Of a DNA stretch of 64,000 nucleotides, positions 1-9,097 are shown one piece after another; position 1 is the stretch's first letter; the number at the start of each line of letters is the position of its first letter. The position numbers and the translations under genes are program-made. This DNA is from Streptomyces rhizoryzae. Lineage in GTDB: Bacteria; Actinomycetota; Actinomycetes; Streptomycetales; Streptomycetaceae. Below the pieces are notes generated by a model. It did not search any database. It saw only the letters and a list, made by a program, of their open reading frames with translations, and was not told the origin of the DNA. The stretch lies in contig NZ_JALMUV010000030.1 in assembly GCF_023155275.1 (NCBI RefSeq), positions 38,428-102,427 of the forward strand. Reading direction: 5' to 3'.

Positions 1-418
1 CCGAGATGAAGGCCGCGATCAGGGTGCGGGTGACGGAGGGGGCGAGCAGCGAGTCGCCCGCGGCGACCACGCGGACCGCGTGCACGAGATCGTCCCGCCG
101 CACGTCCTTGAGCAGGAACCCGCTCGCGCCCGCGGCCAGGGCGTCGAAGAGGTAGTCGTCCTGCCCCCACGTGGTCAGCATGATCACCCGGCAGTCCGTT
201 GCGCCGCAGATGACCCGGGCCGCCTCGATACCGTCCATCCCCGGCATCCGGATGTCCAGCAGGACGACGTCGGGGCGGTGGGCGCGGGCGGCGCCGACCG
301 CGTCGAACCCGTCCCCGCTCTCCGCGACGACCTCGATACCGGGCTGCGCCGCCAGGATCATCACGAACCCGGCGCGCACCAGCTCCTGGTCGTCGGCCAC
401 GAGCACCCGAATGGTCAT
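1..418 (-). CDS. NarL/FixJ-type response regulator, N-terminal part (cut by window edge)
   Basis: The visible 139 residues are a receiver domain beginning MTIRVLVADDQELVRAGF. The acidic pair is DD at residues 9-10, the phospho-acceptor Asp is near residue 55 in VVLLDIRMPGMDG, the switch Thr is in MLTTWG, and the conserved Lys is in FLLKD. The DNA-binding half, expected to be a LuxR-type HTH, lies beyond position 1. The start codon overlaps the stop of the upstream kinase by four bases (ATGA), so the two genes are translationally coupled and very likely form a cognate pair. The signal and targets cannot be read from the sequence. Confidence 0.93.
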   Translation of the reverse strand, partial: MTIRVLVADDQELVRAGFVMILAAQPGIEVVAESGDGFDAVGAARAHRPDVVLLDIRMPGMDGIEAARVICGATDCRVIMLTTWGQDDYLFDALAAGASGFLLKDVRRDDLVHAVRVVAAGDSLLAPSVTRTLIAAFIS

Positions 419-1587
419 GCCACCACCCCCACGTCCGGCGCGGACAGCGGGAGCCGCGCCCGTACCTCGAAGCCCGGGAGGCGGTCCTCCCGGGGGCCGG
501 CCGTCGCGGTCCCGCCGCAGGCGGCGGCCCGTTCGCGGAGGCCGATCAGGCCGTTCCCGCCGGACGGCAGGCCCTGGCCCGCACCCCGGCCGTCGTCGGT
601 GACGCGGATCTCCAGCCCGTCACCGCACCAGCGCAGCCGCACCTCGGCACGGCCGGCCCCGGCGTGCTTGACGACGTTGGTCAGCGCCTCCTGCACGATC
701 CGGTACGCGGCGGCCGCGCAGTCGGCGGGCACCGGACGCGGCGCGCCCTCCGCCGTACTGGCCACCTCCAGGCCCGCTCGCGCGACCTGGCGGAGCAGCC
801 CGGGCAGGTCCTGGAGGGTCGGCTGCGGGGTGCGCGGGTCGTCCCGGCCCTTGAGGACGGCCAGCATCCGGCGCAGCTGGTCCAGGGCGTCGCGCCCGGT
901 GCCGGCGATCGCGCCGAACGCGGCGGCGGCGCGGGCGGGTTCGGTCTCCAGCACCACCGGGCCGGCCTCGGCCTGGACGACCATCAGGCTGATGGAATGG
1001 GCCAGGACGTCGTGCATGTCCCGGGCGATCTGGGCCCGTTCGCGTTCGGCGGCGCGCTCCTCGTCCACCCGGCGGTCGCGTTCGAGGCGGGCGGCGCGTT
1101 CGGCCAGGGCGGCCGCCGCGGCGCGGGAGCCTGCAAAGGCCCGGCCGAGCGCGTACGCGGCGACGTACAGGACGACACCGCGCGCCGCGGTGTCCGGTGA
1201 GCCGACCGAGGCCAGGCCGGCCGCGCAGATCGCCAGGTACACCGGTACCCGCACCCTCGGCGGGGAGCCGGACGCCATGCCGTGCAGCGCGATGAGGGTG
1301 CCGTACCAGAGGGGCTGCGGGGCGAGCGGGGCGGCGAGGTCGTAGAGACTGGCGAACGCGGCGCTGACCAGCAGCGCCGCCGCCGGTGCCCGCCGCCGCA
1401 CCACCAGCGGGAGCGAGGCTCCGACCGCGGCGGCGTATCCCCACCAGTGCCAGGGGCGTCCGGTGTCGCTGGGCACGAACAGCAGGGGCGCCAGCTGGGC
1501 GGCGGTGGTGAGGCCGGTGAGGAGGACGTCCGACCACGGCGAACCCGCCAGCCGGCGGAGCGCAGGGGGCAGGGGCAGTGCGGACAT
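415..1587 (-). CDS. Two-component sensor histidine kinase (HisKA_3 type)
   Basis: 390 residues starting MSALPLPPALRR. The N-terminal half has four to six hydrophobic segments (residues about 20-150). A short coiled-coil leads to the dimerisation/phospho-acceptor motif ARDMHDVLAHSIS with the His near residue 200, and the C-terminal half is a HATPase_c domain (EALTNVVKHA N-box, DDGRGAG, GNGLIGLRERAAACGG). This is the standard layout of Streptomyces NarL-partner kinases. The open frame extends upstream to 2040, but the ATG at 1587 begins where kinase homology begins and the longer version would overlap the next gene. It is coupled to the response regulator at 1-418. Confidence 0.93.
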   Translation of the reverse strand: MSALPLPPALRRLAGSPWSDVLLTGLTTAAQLAPLLFVPSDTGRPWHWWGYAAAVGASLPLVVRRRAPAAALLVSAAFASLYDLAAPLAPQPLWYGTLIALHGMASGSPPRVRVPVYLAICAAGLASVGSPDTAARGVVLYVAAYALGRAFAGSRAAAAALAERAARLERDRRVDEERAAERERAQIARDMHDVLAHSISLMVVQAEAGPVVLETEPARAAAAFGAIAGTGRDALDQLRRMLAVLKGRDDPRTPQPTLQDLPGLLRQVARAGLEVASTAEGAPRPVPADCAAAAYRIVQEALTNVVKHAGAGRAEVRLRWCGDGLEIRVTDDGRGAGQGLPSGGNGLIGLRERAAACGGTATAGPREDRLPGFEVRARLPLSAPDVGVVA

Positions 1588-1625
1588 AGAGGTCGGATTC
1601 TTCCACAGGGGGTGTCGCCGGGCTC

Positions 1626-2201
1626 TCACCCGTGCGCAGCGGCAGGAGCGCTGCCACGCCGGGGGTACGGGGCGAGTCCGGCGCACAGCAGCAGGCCCAC
1701 CGCCGGCAGCGCGTCCGGCCCCAGGAGGGAGACCAGCACGGCGAGCCCCACCGCCACCGCCCGCCACACGGGTACGGCCCGGACCCGTGCCAGGTGGCAG
1801 AACGAGGCGAGCAACCCCACGTACAGCAGCACCGGTCCCGCGGTGTAGACGACGAGGTCCACCCCGGGGACGCCCTGGATGCGGGCGAACATCGCGCGCA
1901 TGGCCTCGTGGTCCGCGGCGAGGGCGCCGACGGCCAGATCGGCGGAGATCTGCGCCATCGCGCAGACGGCCCCGACGAGGCCGACCCCCGCCGTCGCCGT
2001 CGCGAACGGACCGCGGCCCGCGAGCCGGCGCAGTTCCCACAACACCGGGACGAAGAGGACCAGCGCCGCGAGGAATGCCAGGTGCCCGGCCGTCCAGGCC
2101 GGACCCGGACCGCGCTCACCGTCCAGGCCGTCCAGCACGCGGAGCCCCGCGTACCCGACGACCAGCAGCGGCGCGGCCGTGAAGACGAACGTTTTTGCCA
2201 T
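1626..2201 (-). CDS. Small multi-spanning membrane protein
   Basis: 191 residues beginning MAKTFVFTAAPLLVVGYAG. About five hydrophobic segments are visible and no catalytic motif is recognisable. The ATG at 2201 is preceded at normal spacing by GAGGA, so it has its own ribosome binding site. Its reading frame is continuous with the upstream sigma-factor remnant: no stop codon separates them, so read-through would give a 582-residue fusion. It lies just upstream of the kinase gene on the same strand (38-bp gap) and may be in that operon. Function unknown. Confidence 0.72.
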   Translation of the reverse strand: MAKTFVFTAAPLLVVGYAGLRVLDGLDGERGPGPAWTAGHLAFLAALVLFVPVLWELRRLAGRGPFATATAGVGLVGAVCAMAQISADLAVGALAADHEAMRAMFARIQGVPGVDLVVYTAGPVLLYVGLLASFCHLARVRAVPVWRAVAVGLAVLVSLLGPDALPAVGLLLCAGLAPYPRRGSAPAAAHG

Positions 2202-3374
2202 GCCGCGATCCTCACCGCGTCGCGCCCTGTGCACATCGCCGACGCGACCCATCTCCCGCTCCCCCCTGGGAGGGAGGCCCCGCACGGCCCGGCGGCCGTT
2301 CTCCAGGCGCTGGGCGCGGTGGGTGAGGTGGCGGCGTTCGGGGGCGCTGTGGGTGCGGGCGGCCGCCGCGCGGTAGGCGTGTGCGGCGGCTTCGTCGTGG
2401 CCGAGCAGGTCCAGCAGGTGGGCGCGGGTGGCCAGGAGGCGGTGGTGGCGGGCCAGGCGGGGGTCGCTCTCCAGCCGCGCCAGGAGGTCGAGGCCGGCGG
2501 CCGGGCCGTGGACCATGGCGAGGGCGATGGCGCGGTTGAGGCTGATCACCGGGTTGGGCCCGAACCGCTCCAGGAGGGTGTAGAGGGTGAGGATCTGGGG
2601 CCGGTCCGTGGCGTCGGTGTGCTCGGCCTCGTCGTGCACGGCGGCGATGGCGGCCTGGAGTTGGTAGGGGCCGGCCTGCCCGCGGGGCAGCGTGCGGCTG
2701 ATCAGGTCCACGCCCTCGGCGATCAGTTGGCGGTCCCACAGACCGCGGTCCTGCTCCGCCAGCGGCACCAACGCGCCGTTCGGCCCGGTACGGGCGGGGC
2801 GGCGTGCGTCGGTCAGCAGCATCAAGGCGAGCAGCCCGGCGGTCTCGGCGTCCTCGGGCACCAGGCGGTGCAGCAGCCGGGTGAGGCGGATCGCCTCGGT
2901 GGAGAGTTCCGGCGCGGTCAGAGCGGTGCCGCCGGTGGCGGTGTAGCCCTCGTTGAAGATCAGGTACAGCACGTGGCGGGCGGCGGCCAGCCGTGCGGCA
3001 CCGGCGGAGCCCCCCGGCCGGGCCAAGGGGGTGCCGGCCGCCCTGAGGGCCCGCTTGGCCCGGCTGATGCGCTGGGCCATCGTCGCCTCGGGTACCAGGA
3101 ACGCCGCGGCGATCTGCGCGGTGCTCAGGCCGCCGGCCGCGCGCGGCGCCTGGGGCACCCCGGTCTCCGGCCACTGCAACGCGGCGGCCAACAGCGCCTC
3201 CTGGACGGCGTCCTCGGCCGCGTCGAAGGACCCGTACCGGCGGACGAGCGCGCCGAGGACCTGCGGCGCCAGCGCGCGCAGCAGGTCCTCGACGCCGTGG
3301 TGGGCGGTGCTTCCCGCGCGCCCCGTCGGCGCGCTCTCACCCTTCGGTCGGAACAGGAAACCCGCCCTCGACAT
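2202..3374 (-). pseudogene. ECF sigma factor of the COG4941/DUF6596 type with internal deletion and lost stop codon
   Basis: The start of sigma region 2 is recognisable (VEDLLRALAPQVLGALVRRYG, then AAEDAVQEALLAAALQWPETGVP). The sequence then jumps directly to the sigma-4 HTH (LSTAQIAAAFLVPEATMAQRISRAKR) and the long C-terminal TPR-like DUF6596 region (LYLIFNEGYTA, RLLHRLVPEDAE, LYTLLERFGPNPVISLNRAIA). In intact family members roughly 75-90 residues covering the rest of sigma-2 and the linker lie between those parts. They are missing here without a frameshift. The usual stop after the C-terminal repeats is also absent and the frame runs on into the membrane-protein gene. I regard it as non-functional as a sigma factor; the alternative is a repurposed fusion. 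Confidence 0.75.
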
Positions 3375-3401
3375 CCCGCGACACCGTTCTCCGACGTTTC
3401 T

Positions 3402-3782
3402 TCAGCCCCTCTGCCGCCTCCCCGGAGCAGCTTCCTCCGCCCGGAGCTTCGCCGCCCGCTCGGACGGGTCGTAGGCGGGGCCGACGCCCTCGACCAGGAC
3501 GAGGTCCCCGTCGATGTGGTCGGTCCGCAGCCGCAGGATGTCCTGGTAGGCGGGGGACGCGTACCACGCGCGGGCCGTGGCCAGGTTCGGGAACTCGATC
3601 AGCACCATGGTGCCGGGCCAGTCGCCCTCCACCACCTCGGCCGGCGGGCCGTGGATCAGGAAGCGGCCGTGGAACGGGTCGAGCGTGCCTTGGATCCGTG
3701 CCAGGTACTCCAGGATGTCGGGGTGGTGGCGGCGGCCACGGAGATGCGCAAAACCGTAGGCGGACACGCGCGGTTCCTCCAT
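3402..3782 (-). CDS. DUF1330 family protein
   Basis: 126 residues with the ferredoxin-like alpha/beta barrel signature of DUF1330: an N-terminal strand, HPDILEYLARIQGTLDPFHGRFL, then TMVLIEFPNLATARAWYASPAYQDIL and a final strand. Members are small dimeric proteins of unsettled function, often placed near ECF sigma genes. It sits 27 bp upstream of the damaged sigma factor on the same strand, which suggests a former operon. The charged tail after residue 105 (SERAAKLRAEEAAPG) is outside the domain. Confidence 0.82.
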   Translation of the reverse strand: MEEPRVSAYGFAHLRGRRHHPDILEYLARIQGTLDPFHGRFLIHGPPAEVVEGDWPGTMVLIEFPNLATARAWYASPAYQDILRLRTDHIDGDLVLVEGVGPAYDPSERAAKLRAEEAAPGRRQRG

Positions 3783-3849
3783 TCGTTCCGGTACGGCTCG
3801 AACGTAGCCCCGCGCGCCGCGGGCCGCGATTACCGGCGAGGTAAGCGAG

Positions 3850-4818
3850 TCAGCCCCGCAGCTCCGTGAGGAACTCGACCAGCGCGGCGGTCACCTCCGC
3901 CGGCCGCTCCTGCTGGGTCCAGTGGCCGCAGCCCGGCAGCACGAGCGGAGCGCGCCGCAGGTCGGGCAGCAACTCCGGCAGCCGTTCGATGAGTTCGGGG
4001 GTTCCGGGGAAGGACGCGACCAGGTCCCGGTCGCCGTACACGTACAGCGCGGGCGTGGACACCACGGCGCCGTGCCAGGGGGCGGTCAGCTCCCAGTTGC
4101 GGTCCAGGTTGCGGTACCAGTTCAGCGCGCCGGTGAAGCCCTGCGCGTAGGAGGCGGTGAGCTCGTCCAGGTCCTCCTCGGTGAGCCAGCCCGGCAGCTC
4201 CTCGGGGTCGGCCATGTCCGCGAGCCAGCCCCGTGCCGGGTCGGACACCAGGGCCCGGTCGGGCCGGCCGGCGCCGGGGGCGTCACCGGAGCCGGAGTAG
4301 AGCAGTTTGCGCAGCCCGGCGCGGGTGTCGCGGGCGAACTCGGCGTCCGCGGCCCCGGGTTGGTTGAAGTAGTTCCAGTAGAACCGCCCGCCGAACCGCT
4401 CCTGCATGGCCGCCAGCGGCGGGTGCTCCCCCCGGAACGGCGGCGGCACGCTCAGTCCCGCCACCCCGCGCACCACATCGGGCCGCAGCAGCGCGGTGTG
4501 CCAGGCCACCGGCGCGCCCCAGTCGTGCCCCACCACGAACGCCTCCCGCTCGCCCAGGGCGTGGATCAGCCCGACCACGTCCCCGACGAGGTGCAGGATG
4601 CTGTACGCCGCCACGTCCTCCGGGTGGTCGCTGCGGCCGTATCCGCGCTGGTCGGGGGCGACGACCCGGAAGCCGGCGGCGGCCAGCGGGGCGAACTGGT
4701 GGCGCCAGGAGTGCCAGGACTCGGGGAAGCCGTGCAGCAGCACGACCAGCGGCCCCTCGCCCTCCTCCGCGATGTGCAGCCGGATGCCGTTCACGTCGAT
4801 CATGCGATGCTCAACCAT
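3850..4818 (-). CDS. Epoxide-hydrolase-like alpha/beta hydrolase
   Basis: 322 residues, full length for the family. The oxyanion-hole motif HGFPESW is near residue 30, the nucleophile elbow GHDWGAPVAW carries the Asp typical of epoxide hydrolases and haloalkane dehalogenases, a cap region follows (NYFNQPGAAD), and the acid and base appear as YVYGDRDL and GCGHWTQQERP. It is expected to hydrolyse an epoxide through an Asp ester intermediate in the cytoplasm; the substrate is unknown. ATG at 4818 (MVEHRM) or 4803 are both possible. It is transcribed divergently from the M48 pair. Confidence 0.88.
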   Translation of the reverse strand: MVEHRMIDVNGIRLHIAEEGEGPLVVLLHGFPESWHSWRHQFAPLAAAGFRVVAPDQRGYGRSDHPEDVAAYSILHLVGDVVGLIHALGEREAFVVGHDWGAPVAWHTALLRPDVVRGVAGLSVPPPFRGEHPPLAAMQERFGGRFYWNYFNQPGAADAEFARDTRAGLRKLLYSGSGDAPGAGRPDRALVSDPARGWLADMADPEELPGWLTEEDLDELTASYAQGFTGALNWYRNLDRNWELTAPWHGAVVSTPALYVYGDRDLVASFPGTPELIERLPELLPDLRRAPLVLPGCGHWTQQERPAEVTAALVEFLTELRG

Positions 4819-4975
4819 GCGGCGAACATACTCCTGCGCGCGTACCGGGAACGGCTCAGGTGCCCGGCCGCGCCGGTCCCGACGTGCTTGACCGCGGGGC
4901 GCGCGGGAGGCCGATACTTCCGGTACTTTCGGTGCTTCGCGCGCAGGGTTCGGCGCGCGGGAGACGGGGGCTGCG

Positions 4976-5524
4976 GTGGGTGGAGCACAGGACGGCGCGG
5001 CGGAGCGGGCCCGGGGGCTGGCCCGGGAGGCCGTGCGGCAGCTGGCGCCGGAGGAGTTGGCGCTCTTCGAGGAGACGGCCGCGGCGTACTTCGACGATCC
5101 GCGGCAGGAGGGCCGCCGGACGCGTCCGGAGCCGCTGGGCATCGGCATCGACGCCGTCCTCATCGGGACGCTGACCCAGTTCGCGCTGCCGGTCGCGGCG
5201 GCCGTCGTGAGCAACATCGCCACCGACGCGCTGCGCCGGGAGGGCCGGCGGGGCCGGTGGTGGCGCCGGTCGCGGCGCACCGGCGGTGCGGAGGGCGGCG
5301 GGGGCGGCGGCGGGGACAATCCGTTCGCCGCCCCGGGCACCGGGCCCGCCGCGGTGGCGGGGCGGCCCCCCGGCCCCGGGGAGCTGGAGCGGCTGCGGCG
5401 GATCGCCCACGACCGGGCCACCGCCCTGGGACTGCCGCCCGCGCAGGCGCAGTTGCTGGCGGACGCCGTCATCGGCGGTCTGCTGGCACCCCCGGCCCCG
5501 GACGAGGAGGAGAACGCCTCATGA
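4976..5524 (+). CDS. Small membrane-associated protein coupled to M48 protease
   Basis: 182 residues from a GTG. There is an N-terminal helical segment (AREAVRQLAPEELALFEETAAAYF), one hydrophobic stretch around residues 55-85 (IGTLTQFALPVAAAVVSNIA), an Arg-rich then poly-Gly linker, and a C-terminal helical region. I do not recognise a family. Its stop overlaps the start of the protease by four bases (ATGA at 5521-5524), so the two proteins are made together and probably act together. A role as partner or regulator of the peptidase is inference from coupling only. Confidence 0.72.
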   Translation: MGGAQDGAAERARGLAREAVRQLAPEELALFEETAAAYFDDPRQEGRRTRPEPLGIGIDAVLIGTLTQFALPVAAAVVSNIATDALRREGRRGRWWRRSRRTGGAEGGGGGGGDNPFAAPGTGPAAVAGRPPGPGELERLRRIAHDRATALGLPPAQAQLLADAVIGGLLAPPAPDEEENAS

Positions 5525-7776
5525 GCGCCGCGCCGGCCCCGGCAGCCGGCGCTCCGCCGGGCATGCCGCACCCCTTCCGGATGCCGTCCGGAACCTCGCT
5601 GCGGTTCGCGCTGCTCATCCTGAGCACGTCGACGGCGATGGCGGTGGCCCTGGGCGGGGCCGTCAGCACGGCGGCGTACTTCGGCCTGGGCGGCGGCGTG
5701 GACGGCCTGGCCGACGCCCTCCGCTGCACGGCCGAGCACTTCCCCGACACCGCCGCCGACCCCGGCCGGCTCTCCCGCATCTGCCCGCTGCCGGACCTCG
5801 GCAGCGGCACCGCCGTCGAACTGCCCGCCCTGGCGGCGCTCTGGCTGGCCGTCGGCGCCGTCTACTGGCTGCTGCCCGCCTACCGGGTCCGCCGGCGCCG
5901 GCTCCGCCCCCTGCCGGACACCCTCACCGGCATCCGGAGCACCCTCGCGGAACTGGTGGCGCTCGCCGGACTGCGGTGCCGGGTGCGCTTCGTCGCCGAC
6001 TGGCGCGACCCGGCCCCCACCGGGCTCGCGTTCGGCCGCGTCGGCCGCCGCCAGGTGATGCTCAGCGGCGGTCTGCTGCAACTGCACCGGCAGGACCCCG
6101 AGGCGTTCCGCGCGATCGTCCTGCACGAACTGGCGCACCTGCGCAACCGCGATGTGGACATCGCCTTCCTCACGCTGATCTGCCAGCGGCTGTTCGTCAC
6201 CGCGCTCGCGCTCCCCATGGCCGTCACCGCGCCGTTCGCGCTCCTGGTCGCCGTGGTGCTGATGCCCGGCGGCCTCCTCTACCAACTCCTGCTCATCGTC
6301 ACCCAGTGCGCCCTCGCCGCCACCGTCGTCCTCACCGGCACCGCGGTCCTGCGCAGCCGCGAGCTGTACGCGGACGCCCGGGTCGCGGTGTGGACCGGGG
6401 GAGCCCACGCGCTGCGCCGCATGCTCACCGCCCAGCAGCACCTGGACCGGCCCGGCCGCCGCCTCCCGCCCGCCCTGCGCCCGCACCCCGCCGCCGCACG
6501 GCGGCTGGCGGCCCTGAGCGACACCAGGCTGCTGTTCGGCTTCGGCCCGTGGGAAGCGTTCGGCCTGGCGCTGACCTGCTCGCTCGTCTACCAGCAACTG
6601 GCCCGGTGGACCGAGGAGGCCGCCCGCCTCGGCAGCTCCGGCAGCCCGCTGTCCGCGGCCGTCCCCGCGGTCCTGCTGGGCGGTGGCGTGGCGATGGGCG
6701 TCTGGCGGGCGACGCTGGCCGCCCGGCTGGACGGCGACCGGTGGCGCGGCGCCCACCGCACGGGGCTGGCCATGGCCGCCGGGCTCGTCATGGGAACGTT
6801 CGGGGACCAGGTGCGCAGCACGGCGCTGGCCCTCGGCCTCGCCGACTCGCTCCCCGTCCAACTGGCCTGGTGGCTGGTCCTGGGGGCGGTCGGCTACGGA
6901 TACGTGCGGTGGAACGCGGCGACGGCCCGGCTCTGGGCCCCCGCCGTGCTGGCCGCCCGCCGCCCCCTCCGGCTCGTCGCGGCCGGCTGCGCGGCCGGCG
7001 TCGCGCTGCTGAGCGTCTGGCTGGCACACGCCTACGCCGCGGGCAGCCCCGGCTTCGACCTGCTCACGCCGCCCCGCCCGCTGAACCTCCTCCCCACCCC
7101 GCTGGACTACCTGGGGTACGTGTTCTCCACGGCCTTCGTCCTCCCGCCGCCGGCCGGGGTGCTCGCGCTGGTCCTGCTCACGGCCACGCTCCCGCTCGCC
7201 GCGCCGCTCGCCGTCCGGCTCTCCCGCCGCAGCCGCGTCCGCGTGCCCGGTACGGGGCCCGAGCGATTCCTGCTCCGGCCGCTGCCCGCCGCGCACGCGG
7301 CCGCGCTGCTCGCACCGCCGGTGCTGCGTCCCGCGCGGGCCGTCGTGCAGGGCGCGGTGTTCGGCGCGGCCGCCGGGCTCGGGCTGTGGCTGTGGCACCT
7401 GTGCTGCGCGGTGGTCCTCCCCGGGCCGATCGTCCGGCTCGGCGCGGTCGTCACCTTCTATCCGGTGGCCTTCGCGGTGCTGCTGCAACTCGCCGTCGGC
7501 TTCGTCGTCGCCTGGCGGCAGGCGACCGCTGAACTCCGCGCCGTCCACGGTGTCCTGGGCACCCTGGGCGCCGGCCTGCCGCTGCCCCTGGCCGCCTTCA
7601 CCGCCCGCGCCCACTTCGCCTGCCTGCACTGGGGCTCCGGCCACCTGGCCTGCCGCCCGGCGCCCGACCTGGAGCTGGCGCTCACCACGACCCCCCTCAT
7701 CACGGTGTGGACCACCGCCCTGGCCCTCCTGCTCCTCCCCGCCTGGACCGGCCTGCGCGACCGTGCCCGCCGCTGA
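5521..7776 (+). CDS. M48-family membrane zinc metalloprotease
   Basis: 751 residues. The zinc motif HELAH is in VLHELAHLRNRDVD near residue 205, and the third ligand lies in RSRELYADARV near residue 280, as in Ste24/HtpX-like peptidases. Many transmembrane segments flank and follow the catalytic domain; about ten are visible, which is far more C-terminal membrane sequence than in a typical HtpX of about 300 residues. This suggests a large multi-spanning protease with an added membrane module. It is translationally coupled to the upstream 182-residue protein. Substrate unknown. Confidence 0.88.
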   Translation: MSAAPAPAAGAPPGMPHPFRMPSGTSLRFALLILSTSTAMAVALGGAVSTAAYFGLGGGVDGLADALRCTAEHFPDTAADPGRLSRICPLPDLGSGTAVELPALAALWLAVGAVYWLLPAYRVRRRRLRPLPDTLTGIRSTLAELVALAGLRCRVRFVADWRDPAPTGLAFGRVGRRQVMLSGGLLQLHRQDPEAFRAIVLHELAHLRNRDVDIAFLTLICQRLFVTALALPMAVTAPFALLVAVVLMPGGLLYQLLLIVTQCALAATVVLTGTAVLRSRELYADARVAVWTGGAHALRRMLTAQQHLDRPGRRLPPALRPHPAAARRLAALSDTRLLFGFGPWEAFGLALTCSLVYQQLARWTEEAARLGSSGSPLSAAVPAVLLGGGVAMGVWRATLAARLDGDRWRGAHRTGLAMAAGLVMGTFGDQVRSTALALGLADSLPVQLAWWLVLGAVGYGYVRWNAATARLWAPAVLAARRPLRLVAAGCAAGVALLSVWLAHAYAAGSPGFDLLTPPRPLNLLPTPLDYLGYVFSTAFVLPPPAGVLALVLLTATLPLAAPLAVRLSRRSRVRVPGTGPERFLLRPLPAAHAAALLAPPVLRPARAVVQGAVFGAAAGLGLWLWHLCCAVVLPGPIVRLGAVVTFYPVAFAVLLQLAVGFVVAWRQATAELRAVHGVLGTLGAGLPLPLAAFTARAHFACLHWGSGHLACRPAPDLELALTTTPLITVWTTALALLLLPAWTGLRDRARR

Positions 7777-7791
7777 GCGCCCGCCGGCGGA

Positions 7792-8436
7792 CTACCCCAG
7801 GCACGCCTCCACCCGCCCCGCGAAGTCCAGCACCGCCGCGGCACCGGGGGACCAGCCGCGGGCGGTGGGGCGGTGCAGGGTCTGGACGAGCAGGACCGCG
7901 CCCTCGGGGAGCGGTTCGATCACCAGCCGCCGGGCCACCTGCCAGGTGTGGTTCCGGTCGGGACCGGCCGTGGTGGGCGTCAGCGCCCGGGCCGCGTCGG
8001 TGAGGCCGCTGTCGTGGTTCAGGCGGTCCGCGGTGGCGGGGTCGCCTGTGAAGCGGGCCGGGGCGGCACCGCCCGGCGCGCTCAGCTCGACGGCCGCGGG
8101 CACCGGGGCGGTGGCCAGCGGTACCGCGTAGAGGAGGGGGCCCAGCCCCAGGCTGCGGCGGAGCCCGGCGCGCCCGGACAGGACCCCGGCCCGGAGTTCG
8201 AAGCGCCGGGGGGCGGTGGCGTCGACGTAGAGGAAGCAGTGCGTCGGCGCGGGCATCCCGCTGAACCGCGCACGCGGCGGGAGCAGGCTCCCGGCCGGGA
8301 CGCCGGTGCTCCCGGCGGGCAGTGCCGTGGCCAACGGCGGCAGCGCCAGGCCCAGTTCGGCTCCCAGGGCGGCGGTGAGGTCGGCGGCGGCCTGCTCGGC
8401 GGTGGCGTTCCGGCCGGCCCAGATCGCGGCGGGCAT
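7792..8436 (-). CDS. Protein of unknown function
   Basis: 214 residues beginning MPAAIWAGRNATAEQAAADL. No signal peptide or membrane span is visible and I recognise no motif. Composition is Ala/Gly/Pro-rich, with segments such as PAPTHCFLYVDATAPRRFELRAG and NHTWQVARRLVIEPLPEGAVLLVQTLH that look like strands of a globular beta protein. It lies 19 bp downstream of the 8456-8851 gene on the same strand, so the two are probably co-transcribed. Confidence 0.7.
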   Translation of the reverse strand: MPAAIWAGRNATAEQAAADLTAALGAELGLALPPLATALPAGSTGVPAGSLLPPRARFSGMPAPTHCFLYVDATAPRRFELRAGVLSGRAGLRRSLGLGPLLYAVPLATAPVPAAVELSAPGGAAPARFTGDPATADRLNHDSGLTDAARALTPTTAGPDRNHTWQVARRLVIEPLPEGAVLLVQTLHRPTARGWSPGAAAVLDFAGRVEACLG

Positions 8437-8455
8437 GGTGGGTCTCCTCGCTCGG

Positions 8456-8851
8456 TCAGGAAAGGCCGGCGGCTTCCCGGCGGACCTGGGCGGCCTGCTG
8501 GTCCTGGCCCCGGGCGTCCAGGAGTTCGCTCAGCCGGCCCAGTGCCGCCCGGCGCTCGGCCTGGAACCGTCCCGGCCGGGCCCGGGTGAGCGCCCGCCAG
8601 GCGTCGGCGGCCTCCCCGGCCCGGCCCAGGGCCTCCGACTCCCGGCCCCGGGCGGCCAGTTCGTCGCGGTCGGCGTCCAGCTGCCGGGCCTGCCGCAGCA
8701 GCGCCTGCGTGGGGTCCTCGACCGGGGCCGGCGCGGCGGCCTCCTCGCGGGCCACCCGGCGCCGGCGGACGGACACGCTGAGATACCCCACCAGGGCGAT
8801 CAGCGCGCCGGTGAGGACGGCGGAGACCAGTTTGTGCAGAAGTTCGTCCAT
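8456..8851 (-). CDS. Single-span membrane protein with helical repeat-like cytoplasmic domain
   Basis: 131 residues. One transmembrane helix near the N-terminus (VSAVLTGALIALVGYLSVSV) is followed by basic residues, then a helical cytoplasmic domain (ALLRQARQLDADRDELAARGRESEALGRAGEAADAWRAL, RFQAERRAALGRLSELLDARGQ) resembling two or three TPR-like helical pairs. It may be a scaffold for the protein encoded 19 bp downstream. A putative SARP box is found 112 bp upstream of its ATG. Confidence 0.72.
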   Translation of the reverse strand: MDELLHKLVSAVLTGALIALVGYLSVSVRRRRVAREEAAAPAPVEDPTQALLRQARQLDADRDELAARGRESEALGRAGEAADAWRALTRARPGRFQAERRAALGRLSELLDARGQDQQAAQVRREAAGLS

Positions 8852-8962
8852 GGGGATACCCGTTCACTCGCTGCGGACGCGCACCCGCCGAGGCACGCGG
8901 GGGCGCGGCGGGCGCCCGAACGGTCCGTTCGGCGCCCCGTCCCGGCCACTGTCGCCGCAGGC

Positions 8963-8980
8963 GCTGAAATGCCGATGAAA
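8963..8980 (-). promoter_or_regulatory. Putative SARP box upstream of 8456-8851
   Basis: On the minus strand, heptamers TTTCATC (8980-8974) and TTTCAGC (8969-8963) are spaced exactly 11 bp start to start, the hallmark arrangement of SARP binding sites. A weak -10-like GACAGT follows nine bases downstream. The element aligns with the copy at 9923-9940 at 17 of 21 bases. The two heptamers match each other at six of seven positions. Confidence 0.5.
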
Positions 8981-9097
8981 CCCCGGTGGGGCGCGGGACG
9001 GTGGCGCCGGGGGAGGGCCGGAGCACGGCGCCGCGGGACGGCCGGCGAGGCGTCGTACCCCCTCGCCGGCCGCCCCGCGGCGCGCGTGGCAGGCGCC

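Noticed and set aside
3850..7644. Minus-strand frame of over 1200 residues running opposite the M48 gene
   Set aside because: Only its 3' end (3850-4818) has hydrolase homology. The rest is the antisense of the M48 gene, with low-complexity Gln/Arg/Gly composition typical of shadow frames in high-GC DNA.
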